The notes under the pieces are model-generated. The model was given only the letters and a program-made list of their open reading frames with translations, ran no database searches and was not told where the DNA came from. Made by a program: the position numbers and the translations under genes. Positions 40,009-48,810 of a stretch of DNA of 64,000 bases are shown here, in pieces (the first letter of the stretch is position 1; each line of letters opens with the position of its first letter). This DNA is from Pseudomonas sp. NKUCC02_KPG (GTDB lineage Bacteria; Pseudomonadota; Gammaproteobacteria; Pseudomonadales; Pseudomonadaceae): assembly GCF_019345465.1 (NCBI RefSeq), contig NZ_JAHKRC010000018.1:1-64000 (forward strand), written 5' to 3'.

Positions 40009-41814
40009 ATGCCTGACTACAAGGCCCCCTTGCGTGATATTCGCTTCGTTCGTGACGAACTGCTCGGTTACGAAGCGCATTATCAGAGCCTGCCGGCTTG
40101 CCAGGACGCTACTCCAGATATGGTTGACGCCATTCTTGAAGAAGGCGCCAAGTTTTGTGAGCAGGTGCTGGCACCTCTGAACCGCGTGGGTGACATCGAA
40201 GGCTGCACCTGGAGTGAATCCGGCGTTAAAACCCCTACCGGTTTTAAAGAAGCCTACAAACAATTCGTTGAAGGCGGCTGGCCGAGCCTGGCCCATGACG
40301 TAGAACACGGCGGCCAGGGCCTGCCGGAGTCGCTGGGTCTGGCAGTCAGTGAAATGGTTGGCGCTGCCAACTGGTCGTGGGGCATGTACCCGGGCCTGTC
40401 CCACGGTGCGATGAACACCATCTCCGAGCACGGTACTCCCGAGCAGCAAGCCACTTACCTGAGCAAGCTGGTGACTGGCGAGTGGACCGGCACCATGTGC
40501 CTGACCGAATCCCATTGCGGTACTGACCTGGGCCTGTTGCGCACCAAGGCCGAACCTCAGGCTGACGGTTCATACAAGATTTCGGGCACCAAGATCTTCA
40601 TCTCGGCTGGCGAGCACGACATGGCCGACAACATCGTCCATATCGTTCTGGCCCGCCTGCCGGATGCACCGGCTGGCACCAAAGGCATTTCGCTGTTCAT
40701 CGTTCCCAAGTTCAACGCCAACGCCGATGGCAGCCTGGGTGAGCGCAACGCCGTGTCCTGTGGTTCGCTTGAGCACAAAATGGGCATCCACGGTAACGCG
40801 ACCTGCGTGATGAACTTCGACGGCGCGACAGGTTTCCTGATCGGCCCGCCGAACAAAGGCCTGAACTGCATGTTCACCTTTATGAACACCGCACGTCTGG
40901 GCACCGCTTTGCAGGGCTTGTCCCACGCCGAAATCGGTTTCCAGGGCGGCCTGAAATACGCCCGTGACCGTCTGCAAATGCGTTCGCTGACCGGACCAAA
41001 AGCCCCTGAAAAGGCGGCTGACCCGATCATCGTTCACCCGGACGTACGTCGCATGCTGTTGACCATGAAGGCATTCGCCGAAGGCAACCGTGCGATGGTT
41101 TACTTCACCGCAAAGCAAGTCGACATCGTGAAATACGGCGTTGATGAAGAAGAGAAAAAGAAAGCCGACGCACTGCTGGCCTTCATGACTCCGATCGCCA
41201 AAGCGTTCATGACTGAAGTAGGTTTTGAGTCCGCCAACCACGGCGTTCAAATCTACGGCGGCCACGGCTTTATCGCTGAGTGGGGCATGGAGCAGAACGT
41301 TCGCGACAGCCGCATTTCGATGCTGTACGAAGGCACCACCGGTATCCAGGCACTCGACCTGCTGGGCCGTAAAGTGTTGATGACCCAAGGCGAAGCCCTC
41401 AAGGGTTTCACCAAAACCGTCCACAAGTTTTGCCAGAGCAACGAAGGCAATGAAGCGCTGAATGAATTCGTCACGCCACTGGCTGCACTGAACAAGGAAT
41501 GGGGCGAGCTGACCATGAAGGTCGGTATGGCAGCCATGAAGGACCGTGAAGAAGTGGGTGCGGCTTCGGTCGATTACCTGATGTATTCCGGTTATGCATG
41601 CCTGGCGTACTTCTGGGCTGACATGGCCCGTCTGGCGGCTGAAAAGCTGGCGGCCGGCACGTCCGAAGAAGCGTTCTACAAAGCCAAGCTGCAAACTGCG
41701 CGCTTCTACTTCCAGCGCATCCTGCCGCGCACACGCGCACACGTTGCCACCATGCTGTCGGGCGCTGCCAACCTGATGGACATGAAAGAAGAAGACTTCG
41801 ACCTGGGCTACTAA
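40009..41814 (+). CDS. Acyl-CoA dehydrogenase (large, C-terminal-extended FadE type)
   Basis: A 601-residue FAD-dependent acyl-CoA dehydrogenase of the large DmdC-like class with an N-terminal DUF3203-like segment (MPDYKAPLRDIRFVRDELL) and a C-terminal extension. FAD and substrate motifs include MCLTESHCGTDLGLLRTKA, MGIHGNATCVMNFD and the catalytic-base region RISMLYEGTTGIQALDLLGRK. It catalyses the first step of beta-oxidation. Homologues after bioD in P. aeruginosa act on long-chain acyl-CoA (named fadE1 there). The promoter with PsrA-like operator and the terminator at 41835 define a monocistronic unit. Confidence 0.93.
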   Translation: MPDYKAPLRDIRFVRDELLGYEAHYQSLPACQDATPDMVDAILEEGAKFCEQVLAPLNRVGDIEGCTWSESGVKTPTGFKEAYKQFVEGGWPSLAHDVEHGGQGLPESLGLAVSEMVGAANWSWGMYPGLSHGAMNTISEHGTPEQQATYLSKLVTGEWTGTMCLTESHCGTDLGLLRTKAEPQADGSYKISGTKIFISAGEHDMADNIVHIVLARLPDAPAGTKGISLFIVPKFNANADGSLGERNAVSCGSLEHKMGIHGNATCVMNFDGATGFLIGPPNKGLNCMFTFMNTARLGTALQGLSHAEIGFQGGLKYARDRLQMRSLTGPKAPEKAADPIIVHPDVRRMLLTMKAFAEGNRAMVYFTAKQVDIVKYGVDEEEKKKADALLAFMTPIAKAFMTEVGFESANHGVQIYGGHGFIAEWGMEQNVRDSRISMLYEGTTGIQALDLLGRKVLMTQGEALKGFTKTVHKFCQSNEGNEALNEFVTPLAALNKEWGELTMKVGMAAMKDREEVGAASVDYLMYSGYACLAYFWADMARLAAEKLAAGTSEEAFYKAKLQTARFYFQRILPRTRAHVATMLSGAANLMDMKEEDFDLGY

Positions 41815-41834
41815 GTCCTGGCGGGTCATCTTGC

Positions 41835-41871
41835 AAAGCCGCTTCTCCTTTTGGGGAGGCGGCTTTTTTTT
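41835..41871 (+). terminator. Intrinsic terminator after the first acyl-CoA dehydrogenase
   Basis: AAGCCGCTTCTCC pairs with GGGGAGGCGGCTT (two G-T pairs) around TTTT, followed by a run of T. Confidence 0.92.
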
Positions 41872-41882
41872 GGGTGGGCACA

Positions 41883-41969
41883 TGTGGGAGCGGGCTTGCT
41901 CGCGATGGCATCACCACGGTCTTCCTGAAACACCGCGCCGCCTGAATCGCGAGCAAGCCCGCTCCCACA
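41883..41969. repeat. REP pair, GTGGGAGCGGGCTTGCTCGCG family
   Basis: Exact arms TGTGGGAGCGGGCTTGCTCG and CGAGCAAGCCCGCTCCCACA. It lies just after the terminator and before the second acyl-CoA dehydrogenase promoter. Confidence 0.93.
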
Positions 41970-41977
41970 AAAAATAT

Positions 41978-42020
41978 ATGACCGTATGTATGTTTTCGGT
42001 CACAGCATGACCCTATGTAT
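41978..42020. repeat. Direct repeats ATGACCNTATGTAT upstream of second acyl-CoA dehydrogenase
   Basis: ATGACCGTATGTAT (41978-41991) and ATGACCCTATGTAT (42007-42020) differ at one base and are offset by 29. Between them TTTTCGGTCA adds an inverted GACCG/CGGTC pair. They sit 66-108 bases before the start, where an activator or repressor would bind. Confidence 0.5.
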
Positions 42021-42085
42021 CGCCGTTGTCGTTAAGCTAGACTGGGTCCTACATTAATCGCCGTTTACAGATTACGAGGTTTGCC

Positions 42086-43864
42086 ATGGCTGACTACAAA
42101 GCGCCCCTGCGCGATATGCGCTTCGTCCTCAATGAAGTGTTCGAGGTCGCTACACTTTGGGCGCAATTACCTGCGTTGGCAGACACCGTGGATGCTGAAA
42201 CGGTAGAAGCCATTCTTGAAGAGGCGGGCAAGGTCACCGCTAAAAGCATCGCGCCGCTGAGCCGAAGCGGTGATGAAGAAGGTTGTCACTGGGACAACGG
42301 TGCGGTGACCACCCCCGCAGGTTTCGTCGATGCCTATCGCACCTACGCCGAAGGCGGCTGGGTCGGCGTAGGCGGTGATCCACAGTTCGGCGGCATGGGG
42401 ATGCCCAAGGCGGTGTCGGCCCAGGTCGAAGAAATGATCAACTCCTCCGGCCTGTCCTTCGGCCTGTATCCGATGTTGACCGCCGGCGCCTGTGTGTCGA
42501 TCAACGCCCACGCCAGCGAAGAACTGAAAGCCACCTATCTGCCCAATATGTATTCGGGCGTGTGGGCCGGTTCCATGTGCTTGACCGAACCCCATGCCGG
42601 GACGGATCTGGGGATCATTCGCACCAAAGCCGAACCTCAAGTGGATGGCTCTTATAAAGTCAGTGGCACCAAAATCTTCATCACTGGCGGCGAACACGAC
42701 CTGACGGAAAACATCATCCACCTGGTGCTGGCCAAATTGCCGGATGCGCCTGCCGGGCCCAAAGGCATTTCGCTGTTCCTGGTGCCGAAGTTCATGGTCA
42801 ACGCCGATGGCAGCCTGGGTGATCGCAACCCGGTTACCTGCGGCTCGATTGAACACAAAATGGGCATTCAGGCGTCTGCCACCTGCGTGATGAACTTCGA
42901 TGAAGCCGTCGGCTACCTGGTGGGCGAGCCCAACCGTGGCCTGGCTGCGATGTTCACCATGATGAATTATGAACGCCTGGGGGTTGGCATTCAGGGTCTT
43001 GCCTGCGGCGAGCGCTCATACCAGAACGCGGTTGAATATGCCCGCGACCGCCTTCAAGGGCGTGCTGCAACCGGCGCTCAAGCCCCGGGCAAAGTGGCGG
43101 ATCCGATCATCGTGCACGCGGACGTGCGCCGCATGCTGCTGACCATGAAGGCTTCGAACGAAGGGGGTCGAGCCTTTTCGACGTATGTTGCCAATCAGTT
43201 GGACATTGCCAAGTTCAGCGAAGACCCATCGGCGCGTGAGCGGGCTGATGGCCTGGTTGCCTTGCTGACGCCTGTGGCCAAAGCCTTCCTGACGGATCTT
43301 GGGCTTGAAACCACGGTGCACGGTCAGCAAGTGTTCGGCGGTCATGGCTACATTCGTGAGTGGGGCCAGGAGCAACTGGTGCGTGATGTGCGTATTACCC
43401 AGATCTACGAAGGCACCAATGGTATCCAGGCGCTGGATCTGGTGGGGCGCAAGATCGTGGGTAACCAGGGTGTTTACTATCGCCAGTTCGCTGACGAGAT
43501 TCGTCAGTTCATCGCCTCGGCCAACAGCGATCTGAATGAGTTCACCCAGCCATTGGCGTCGGCTTTGGACACACTTGATCAGTTGACAGCCTGGGTGCTG
43601 GACCGCTCGCAAAACAACCCGAACGAGATCGGAGCCGCATCGGTCGAGTACCTTCAAGTTTTTGGTTACACGACGTATGCGTACATGTGGGCGTTGATGG
43701 CCAGGGCCGCGTTGGGCAAAGAGGCCGATGAAGCCTTTTATGCCAGCAAACTGGGCACTGCACGCTTCTACTTCGCACGTTTGCTGCCGCGGATCCATTC
43801 ATTGAGCGCGTCGGTGAAGGCGGGCAGCGATTCCCTTTATCTGCTGGACGAGGCACATTTTTAA
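42086..43864 (+). CDS. Acyl-CoA dehydrogenase, paralogue of the preceding gene
   Basis: A 592-residue enzyme of the same class, sharing MADYKAPLRDMRFVLNEVFEV at the start, MCLTEPHAGTDLGIIRTKAEP in the flavin region and QIYEGTNGIQALDLVGRK at the catalytic base. The pair is an old tandem duplication, since identity is only moderate outside motifs. In P. aeruginosa the equivalent second gene prefers medium-chain acyl-CoA. I see no PsrA-type inverted repeat upstream, only the ATGACC direct repeats, so the two paralogues are probably controlled differently. Confidence 0.93.
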   Translation: MADYKAPLRDMRFVLNEVFEVATLWAQLPALADTVDAETVEAILEEAGKVTAKSIAPLSRSGDEEGCHWDNGAVTTPAGFVDAYRTYAEGGWVGVGGDPQFGGMGMPKAVSAQVEEMINSSGLSFGLYPMLTAGACVSINAHASEELKATYLPNMYSGVWAGSMCLTEPHAGTDLGIIRTKAEPQVDGSYKVSGTKIFITGGEHDLTENIIHLVLAKLPDAPAGPKGISLFLVPKFMVNADGSLGDRNPVTCGSIEHKMGIQASATCVMNFDEAVGYLVGEPNRGLAAMFTMMNYERLGVGIQGLACGERSYQNAVEYARDRLQGRAATGAQAPGKVADPIIVHADVRRMLLTMKASNEGGRAFSTYVANQLDIAKFSEDPSARERADGLVALLTPVAKAFLTDLGLETTVHGQQVFGGHGYIREWGQEQLVRDVRITQIYEGTNGIQALDLVGRKIVGNQGVYYRQFADEIRQFIASANSDLNEFTQPLASALDTLDQLTAWVLDRSQNNPNEIGAASVEYLQVFGYTTYAYMWALMARAALGKEADEAFYASKLGTARFYFARLLPRIHSLSASVKAGSDSLYLLDEAHF

Positions 43865-43878
43865 AGGGTTTATTAATT

Positions 43879-43896
43879 TGTAAGCATTTGCTTACA
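43879..43896 (+). promoter_or_regulatory. GacA upstream activating site
   Basis: TGTAAGCATTTGCTTACA is an exact match to the published GacA site TGTAAG-N6-CTTACA. It is centred about 65 bases before the proposed RsmY start, the spacing known for rsm genes. Confidence 0.93.
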
Positions 43897-43952
43897 TTGC
43901 ATGCTGACAATCTCCCATATCGCCAGATTGGATCCAGAGGTAATCTACTTTC

Positions 43953-44077
43953 CATGGACGTAGAGCAGGAAGCTCAAAGCAACAACAGGGACACGTAGGA
44001 TTCTGCCAGGATGGCGGAGTGAAAAGGATGTCAGGGAAACAGTCTGTAAAACCCCGCCTCGGCGGGGTTTTCTTTTT
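43953..44077 (+). ncRNA. rsmY: RsmY-type regulatory RNA (sequesters RsmA/RsmE)
   Basis: The region from about 43953 to 44077 has eight GGA motifs (43956, 43968, 43989, 43998, 44009, 44016, 44026, 44035), several presented in hairpin loops such as GAGC-AGGAA-GCTC and GCC-AGGAT-GGC. It ends in the intrinsic terminator ACCCCGCC-TC-GGCGGGGT with a T-rich tail. A GacA site lies upstream and TAATCT (43941-43946) is a reasonable -10. GGA-rich RNAs of this kind titrate CsrA-type repressors and so activate secondary metabolism and biofilm genes under GacS/GacA. The exact 5' end is an estimate. RsmY fits better than RsmX or RsmZ by overall sequence, from memory. Confidence 0.9.
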
Positions 44078-44133
44078 TGTGCGTCAGAATTTTTACTTTG
44101 ACGTTAGATCCCTCCGTAGCAGCTGCTACGCGG

Positions 44134-45033
44134 CTACAACGTTTGTTCATTGCTCTGCATCACATCCTCAAGCAGCGTGCGTAATAGCCCCAATGTGGCT
44201 TGCTGACGCTGCACATCACGGCACACCAGCCCGACCTTCAGCGGTACGCGAGGCTCACTCAGGGGTTTCCACAGCAATGTCTGGTCGTCATGTTGATGGC
44301 GCGAGCGCCCCGGCAATACGGTGGCCAGTTTGCTGTGGGGCAGGCTGTCGAGGATCCCGGCCATGGTATTCAACTCGGCCTGGACCTGCGGTCGACGGCC
44401 GAGGTTGGCGAGCTGGGTTTGCCAGATCTGGCGCACCTGAAACTCTTCCCCCAGCAACAGCATCGGCAGCTCTGCGGCCTGGCTCAGTGAAACCTTCTTG
44501 AATTCACGCAGCGGATGATCAGCCGGGATGACCAATTGAAGCTCGTCTTCGTACAGCATCATGCCGTGCAGGCCTGGCTGGCGTGGCGGCAGGTAGCTGA
44601 TACCAATATCGAGTGAGCCATTGAGCAGGCGCCGTTCGATCTCGATGCCGGTCAACTCGTAAATCTGTACCACCAAATGGGGTTGGGCCTGGCGCACACG
44701 CTCCAGCATGTGCGGGACGAGGCTGGTGTGCACGGTTTGCAACACGCCGATGGCAATCGTGCGCAGGGCCTGGCCCTGGAAATGGTGCAAGGCCTCCTTG
44801 GCCCGCTGCAAACCATCGAGCAGTGGCAAGGCGTGGTTGTACAACGTGTGCGCTGCAAGCGTGGGCAGCAGGCGTTTGCTGCTGCGCTCAAAAAGGCTGA
44901 CATCGAGGTTGTGTTCGAGCTGGCGGATCTGCTGCGAAAGGGCTGGCTGCGAGATAGAAAGACGCTCGGCAGCACGGCCCACATGGCCTTCTTCATAGAC
45001 CGCGACGAAATAACGCAGTTGCTTGAAATCCAT
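44134..45033 (-). CDS. LysR-family transcriptional regulator
   Basis: A 299-residue LysR regulator. The N-terminal winged helix (MDFKQLRYFVAVYEEGHVGRAAERLSISQPALSQQIRQLE, residues 1-40) is followed by a LysR substrate domain from about 90 (LRTIAIGVLQTVHTSLVPHML). It resembles the CynR/CbbR-like subgroup that works on metabolic operons. It is divergent from the class III aminotransferase gene, the usual arrangement for a LysR protein and its target. The inducer is unknown. Confidence 0.92.
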   Translation of the reverse strand: MDFKQLRYFVAVYEEGHVGRAAERLSISQPALSQQIRQLEHNLDVSLFERSSKRLLPTLAAHTLYNHALPLLDGLQRAKEALHHFQGQALRTIAIGVLQTVHTSLVPHMLERVRQAQPHLVVQIYELTGIEIERRLLNGSLDIGISYLPPRQPGLHGMMLYEDELQLVIPADHPLREFKKVSLSQAAELPMLLLGEEFQVRQIWQTQLANLGRRPQVQAELNTMAGILDSLPHSKLATVLPGRSRHQHDDQTLLWKPLSEPRVPLKVGLVCRDVQRQQATLGLLRTLLEDVMQSNEQTL

Positions 45034-45250
45034 AAGTAATACTTATCGAAAATGCTTAAAAAACGAAATGGCCCATTGGCCTTGAGGCGCCTAGTCTACG
45101 CCCATTCCACAAGGCTCATCGAGCCAGAGAGGCTGATGTGCAGCGGCGTTTTACATAGGCAGGGCAATAAACCCATCGAGAGGTTTACCTTCTATATGAA
45201 CAGCCGCAGGTTGCAAATCGAATCTGTTTATGGTCACAAGGTCCGCGTGC

Positions 45251-46534
45251 ATGAACCTGTTTAACCTGCGTCGTCATTCCCCCAGTCTTGAAGAGATGGC
45301 TGCGCATTCGACACCCTCGATATCTGGCAACCACCCTTCCCGTGAGTACCTTATGCCTTGCGTTGAGCGCGAAGCCCATGTGTTTGTGCGCGGACAAGGT
45401 TCGTGGATGTGGGACAGCGACAGCCGTGCGTACCTGGATTTCACCCAGGGCGGGGCGGCCAATAGCCTGGGCCATAGCCCGGCGGTGCTGGTCAAGGCGA
45501 TGGCTGACCAAGCGCAATCCTTGATGAACCCAGGTGCGGGTTTTTTAAACCGGGGGATGCTGGATTTGGCGCATCGTTTGTGTGAAAGCACTGGCAGCGA
45601 TCAAGTGCATTTGCTCAATACCGGGGCTGAGGCCAACGAGGGCGCAATCAAGCTGGCGCGCAAATGGGGGCAACTGCATCGCGGGGGCGCACACCGGATT
45701 ATCACGGCCAGCCGCAGTTGTCATGGTCGCAGTTTTGGTGCGATGTCGGCCTCGGGCAGCGCGACGGTGGATAACCGTTTCGAGCCGCAACTGCCGGGTT
45801 TTATCAATGTGCCGTTCAACGACTTGCCCGCGTTGCATGCGGCCGTCGATGCACAGACCGTGGCAATCATGCTGGAACCGGTGCAAAGCGAAGCCGGCGT
45901 GATCCCGGCAACCGAGCATTACCTCAAGGGTGTGGAGCGTTTGTGCCGCGAGTTGGGGATTTTGCTGATTCTGGATGAAGTCCAGACCGGTATGGGCCGT
46001 TGCGGCACGTTGCTGGCGGAGCAGAATTACGGCATTCGCGCCGACATCATCACCCTGGGCAAGGGCCTGGGCGGGGGAGTGCCACTGGCTGCGCTGCTGG
46101 CTCGCGGCAAGGCATGCTGCCTGGCGCCAGGCGAACTGGGCGGCACCCATCATGGCAATGCCTTGATGACCGCAGCAGGCTTGGCAGTGCTCGACACGAT
46201 GCTGGAGAAGGGCTTTTTGCAGCAGGTCCGTGACGCGGGGCAGCACTTGCGCGAAGGCCTGGGCCGTTTGGCCAATAGTTATGCACAGGGTGAATTGCGT
46301 GGGCAGGGTCTGCTGTGGGGGCTGACCTTATCGGACGACTCGGCCCAGGCGGTGGTCAAGGCGGCGCTGTACGAGGGGCTGCTGATCAGCGCGCCGCAAC
46401 CTGATTGCCTGCGGTTTACCCCGGCACTGTGCGTCAGCAAGGGCAATATAGATGAAATGCTGCTGCGTCTGGCCCGGGCCTTTGCCCGTGTTCGCACGGC
46501 TCAGTTGCAGTGCCGTCGCGGTGTTGCGGTCTGA
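45251..46534 (+). CDS. Class III PLP-dependent aminotransferase (acetylornithine/GABA type)
   Basis: A 427-residue class III aminotransferase. Landmarks are LLNTGAEANEGAIKLARKW (about 116-134), TASRSCHGRSFGAMSASG, LEPVQSEAGVIP, LILDEVQTGMGRCG and the Schiff-base lysine in TLGKGLGGGVPLAAL. It resembles ArgD-like acetylornithine or succinylornithine transaminases, but it is not in an arginine operon, so the substrate could be another omega-amino acid. The ATG at 45251 is preferred to an upstream in-frame GTG. It is divergent from the LysR gene. A terminator follows at 46584. Confidence 0.88.
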   Translation: MNLFNLRRHSPSLEEMAAHSTPSISGNHPSREYLMPCVEREAHVFVRGQGSWMWDSDSRAYLDFTQGGAANSLGHSPAVLVKAMADQAQSLMNPGAGFLNRGMLDLAHRLCESTGSDQVHLLNTGAEANEGAIKLARKWGQLHRGGAHRIITASRSCHGRSFGAMSASGSATVDNRFEPQLPGFINVPFNDLPALHAAVDAQTVAIMLEPVQSEAGVIPATEHYLKGVERLCRELGILLILDEVQTGMGRCGTLLAEQNYGIRADIITLGKGLGGGVPLAALLARGKACCLAPGELGGTHHGNALMTAAGLAVLDTMLEKGFLQQVRDAGQHLREGLGRLANSYAQGELRGQGLLWGLTLSDDSAQAVVKAALYEGLLISAPQPDCLRFTPALCVSKGNIDEMLLRLARAFARVRTAQLQCRRGVAV

Positions 46535-46583
46535 CTGCATCTGCCACACAGAATTTAAAGAACCGTCTCGCGGTATAACGCGT

Positions 46584-46623
46584 CGCCCTGTGCCTGATTT
46601 CTTCGGCACGGGGCGTTTTTTTT
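46584..46623 (+). terminator. Intrinsic terminator after the aminotransferase gene
   Basis: CGCCCTGTGCC pairs with GGCACGGGGCG across TGATTTCTTC, followed by eight T. Confidence 0.93.
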
Positions 46624-46719
46624 GTCTGTGGATAAGTGCTGACTGAACCTTTGGCCTGAGCTCGCAGTCGATTGTCGGTAGGGCTTGATTGAGCCCGCCA
46701 ATCATTGGGAGCTGTGAAT

Positions 46720-46878
46720 ATGGACCTTATCAAAATCATCTTCGCCATCCTGCTTCCGCCGTTGGGCGTATTTATGCAAGTGGGTTTTGCAGGGGCATTT
46801 TGGCTGAATATTCTGCTGACGTTGTGCGGTTACATTCCGGGGATCGTGCACGCGGTGTGGATTATCGCCAAGCGCTAG
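46720..46878 (+). CDS. YqaE/Pmp3 family small membrane protein
   Basis: A 52-residue hydrophobic protein with two TM helices (IIFAILLPPLGVFMQVG, FWLNILLTLCGYIPGIVHA) and the LLPPLGVF and GYIPGIVHA(V/I)W signatures of the Pmp3/YqaE (UPF0057) family. Eukaryotic members modulate membrane potential under salt stress. The bacterial role is unclear, and stress induction is reported. The ATG at 46720 follows GGGAGC within about ten bases. It is too short to stand out by length, but family motifs are conserved end to end. Confidence 0.9.
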   Translation: MDLIKIIFAILLPPLGVFMQVGFAGAFWLNILLTLCGYIPGIVHAVWIIAKR

Positions 46879-46895
46879 TGCGGCAACTGATTCGG

Positions 46896-46979
46896 GTGGG
46901 AGCGGGCTTGCTCGCGATTCAGGCAACTCGGTCTATCAGGCAGGTTGAGTTGATGCTATCGCGAGCAGCCCGCTCCCAC
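46896..46979. repeat. REP pair, GTGGGAGCGGGCTTGCTCGCG family
   Basis: GTGGGAGCGGGCTTGCTCGC and the inverted GCGAGCAGCCCGCTCCCAC (one base missing). It lies between the convergent yqaE and peptidase genes. Confidence 0.9.
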
Positions 46980-46983
46980 GGGA

Positions 46984-48810
46984 TCAGTGCGTCAATAATT
47001 GGCTGTAAAACAACCATTCCTGTTCCAGTGCGTGGGCCTGGTTGCTGGCCTTGCGAAAACCGTGGCGCTCGTCGGGGTAGTAATGGGCCTTGGCCGGGAT
47101 GCCGTTGGCTTGCAAGGCCAGGAGCATGTCCCGGGTTTGTTGCGGCACCACGACAGCGTCCAGTTCACCCTGGAAGAAAATCACCGGCACCCTGATCTGG
47201 CTGGCGTGTAACAGTGGGGTGCGAGCCGCGTAGCGCTGGGCATCGCGCTCCGGATCGCCGATCAGCCAGTCCAGGTAATCACCTTCAAACTTGTGTGTGG
47301 CACGGGCCAGGGCAATCGGGTCGCTGACGCCATACAGGCTGGCACCTGCCCGAAATACGTTGTTGAACGCCAACGCGCACAGCGTGGTGTAACCACCTGC
47401 ACTGCCACCGCGAATAAATGCCTTGCCGGGGTCAATCAGTCCTTGGTCGGCGAGATAGCTGACCACCGCGCAGGCGTCTTCCACATCCACCTCTCCCCAT
47501 TTCAGATGCAGGGATTGCCGATAGGCACGGCCATAGCCGCTGCTGCCGCGATAGTTGAGGTCGGCCACGGCAAAGCCGCGCTGGGTCCAGTATTGGATAC
47601 GCGGGTCGAGCATCGGGTAGCAGGCAGACGTCGGGCCGCCGTGGATAAACACCACCACGGGCGGTTTGATTTCGCCCTGCATCGAGGGGTAGAAAAAACC
47701 GTGTGCCTGGCCCCCGCCTGAGGGATAGCACAGGGTCTGCGGACGGCTGATGTGCTCGGGAGGCAGCGGCGCAACGCCACCGGCCAGCACGTCGACGCGG
47801 TGGTCGGTGCGACTGATGCGCACCACTGCCGATGGGTAGACAGGCGACGCGGCAATGCAATAGATGAACTCATCATTCAGTGCCAGGCTGCGAAAGCGAC
47901 TGTATTCGCCGGTGAAGTCGTCAATGGTGCCGTCAGCCGTGCGGATGCCCAAATGCCCGAAACCAGCCTCGGTCCAACTGGCGAGGTAGGCCTGCTCGCC
48001 CATCGGCAGCCAGGTGCTGGCGCCCAATTGCCAAGGTGCAGGGGCATGATCGGCGTGGGCGCTGGGTGCAGGCATCAGGCCCTCACCCGACTCGGCCCAC
48101 GGCTGCCAGAACCCCGCGCGGTCGGTCAGGCAATGCAGGCGATTGTGTTCGTCGAAGCGCGGTTGTTGCAGCGATTCTTCTGCGAGATCGCCCGCCAGGC
48201 AATGCGCGGGGTTCCAGCGCCCAGCGGTTTGGCCTTCAGCCAGCATCAAGCGGGTCGAGGTCCACGGCTGATGGGGACGACTCCATTCGATCCAGGCCAG
48301 GCGCTGGCCGTCGGGGCTCGGTGTGGGCGCTGCGTAGAAGTCGGCCCCTTCGGCCAGAACCTGGCGCTCCAGGGTGCTCAGGTCGATGCTGACCAGTCGA
48401 TGTTGATCGAGGTGTTCTTCGACAGCCAGCACCTGGTCCGCAGCAAACTGCACGTCGCCATAACGGCAGGCGCCCTGGGTCAGGGGCTGCGGGGCAGTGC
48501 CGTCCAGAGCTTGCCGGTACAGCTGCTGGTCGGCCTCGTTGACGAACACCACGGCGTCATCACTCAGGCAAAACGCGCCGCCGCCGTACTCGTAGACCCG
48601 GCTGCGTACGCTGAAACCGTCGGGCGTCAGGCAGCGGGCCTCGCCGTCGCGCCAGTGCCAGATGCGACAGGCAGCATCCTGTGGTCGGTATTCGTTCCAG
48701 AACAGGCCCTGTAGGCCGACGCGCAATTCTGCGAAATCGACCCCGGCGGCCACAGCGAGCGCGGCGCTGAACGGTTCAGCCTTTAGCGATGAGACGTGAG
48801 TTTCGTTCAT
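46984..48810 (-). CDS. S9-family prolyl-oligopeptidase-type serine peptidase of the pqq cluster
   Basis: A 608-residue two-domain peptidase: an N-terminal beta-propeller (to about 340) and a C-terminal alpha/beta hydrolase. The oxyanion region is VVVFIHGGPTSACYP, the nucleophile is in IRGGSAGGYTTL, the acid in FFQGELDAVVVP and the histidine in DERHGFRKA. In fluorescent pseudomonads a gene of this type follows pqqE (called pqqM or pqqH) and may help process PqqA peptides; the role is not settled. The ATG at 48810 overlaps pqqE by 35 bases. Confidence 0.9.
   Translation of the reverse strand: MNETHVSSLKAEPFSAALAVAAGVDFAELRVGLQGLFWNEYRPQDAACRIWHWRDGEARCLTPDGFSVRSRVYEYGGGAFCLSDDAVVFVNEADQQLYRQALDGTAPQPLTQGACRYGDVQFAADQVLAVEEHLDQHRLVSIDLSTLERQVLAEGADFYAAPTPSPDGQRLAWIEWSRPHQPWTSTRLMLAEGQTAGRWNPAHCLAGDLAEESLQQPRFDEHNRLHCLTDRAGFWQPWAESGEGLMPAPSAHADHAPAPWQLGASTWLPMGEQAYLASWTEAGFGHLGIRTADGTIDDFTGEYSRFRSLALNDEFIYCIAASPVYPSAVVRISRTDHRVDVLAGGVAPLPPEHISRPQTLCYPSGGGQAHGFFYPSMQGEIKPPVVVFIHGGPTSACYPMLDPRIQYWTQRGFAVADLNYRGSSGYGRAYRQSLHLKWGEVDVEDACAVVSYLADQGLIDPGKAFIRGGSAGGYTTLCALAFNNVFRAGASLYGVSDPIALARATHKFEGDYLDWLIGDPERDAQRYAARTPLLHASQIRVPVIFFQGELDAVVVPQQTRDMLLALQANGIPAKAHYYPDERHGFRKASNQAHALEQEWLFYSQLLTH

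Noticed and set aside
45052..45264. 70-codon open frame in the LysR/aminotransferase intergenic region
   Set aside because: No ribosome binding site and no family features; it overlaps the presumed divergent promoters and the true aminotransferase start.
46689..47195. 168-codon open frame overlapping yqaE and the peptidase 3' end
   Set aside because: It reads out of frame through yqaE, a REP element and the antisense of the peptidase; the 52-codon YqaE frame has clear family motifs.
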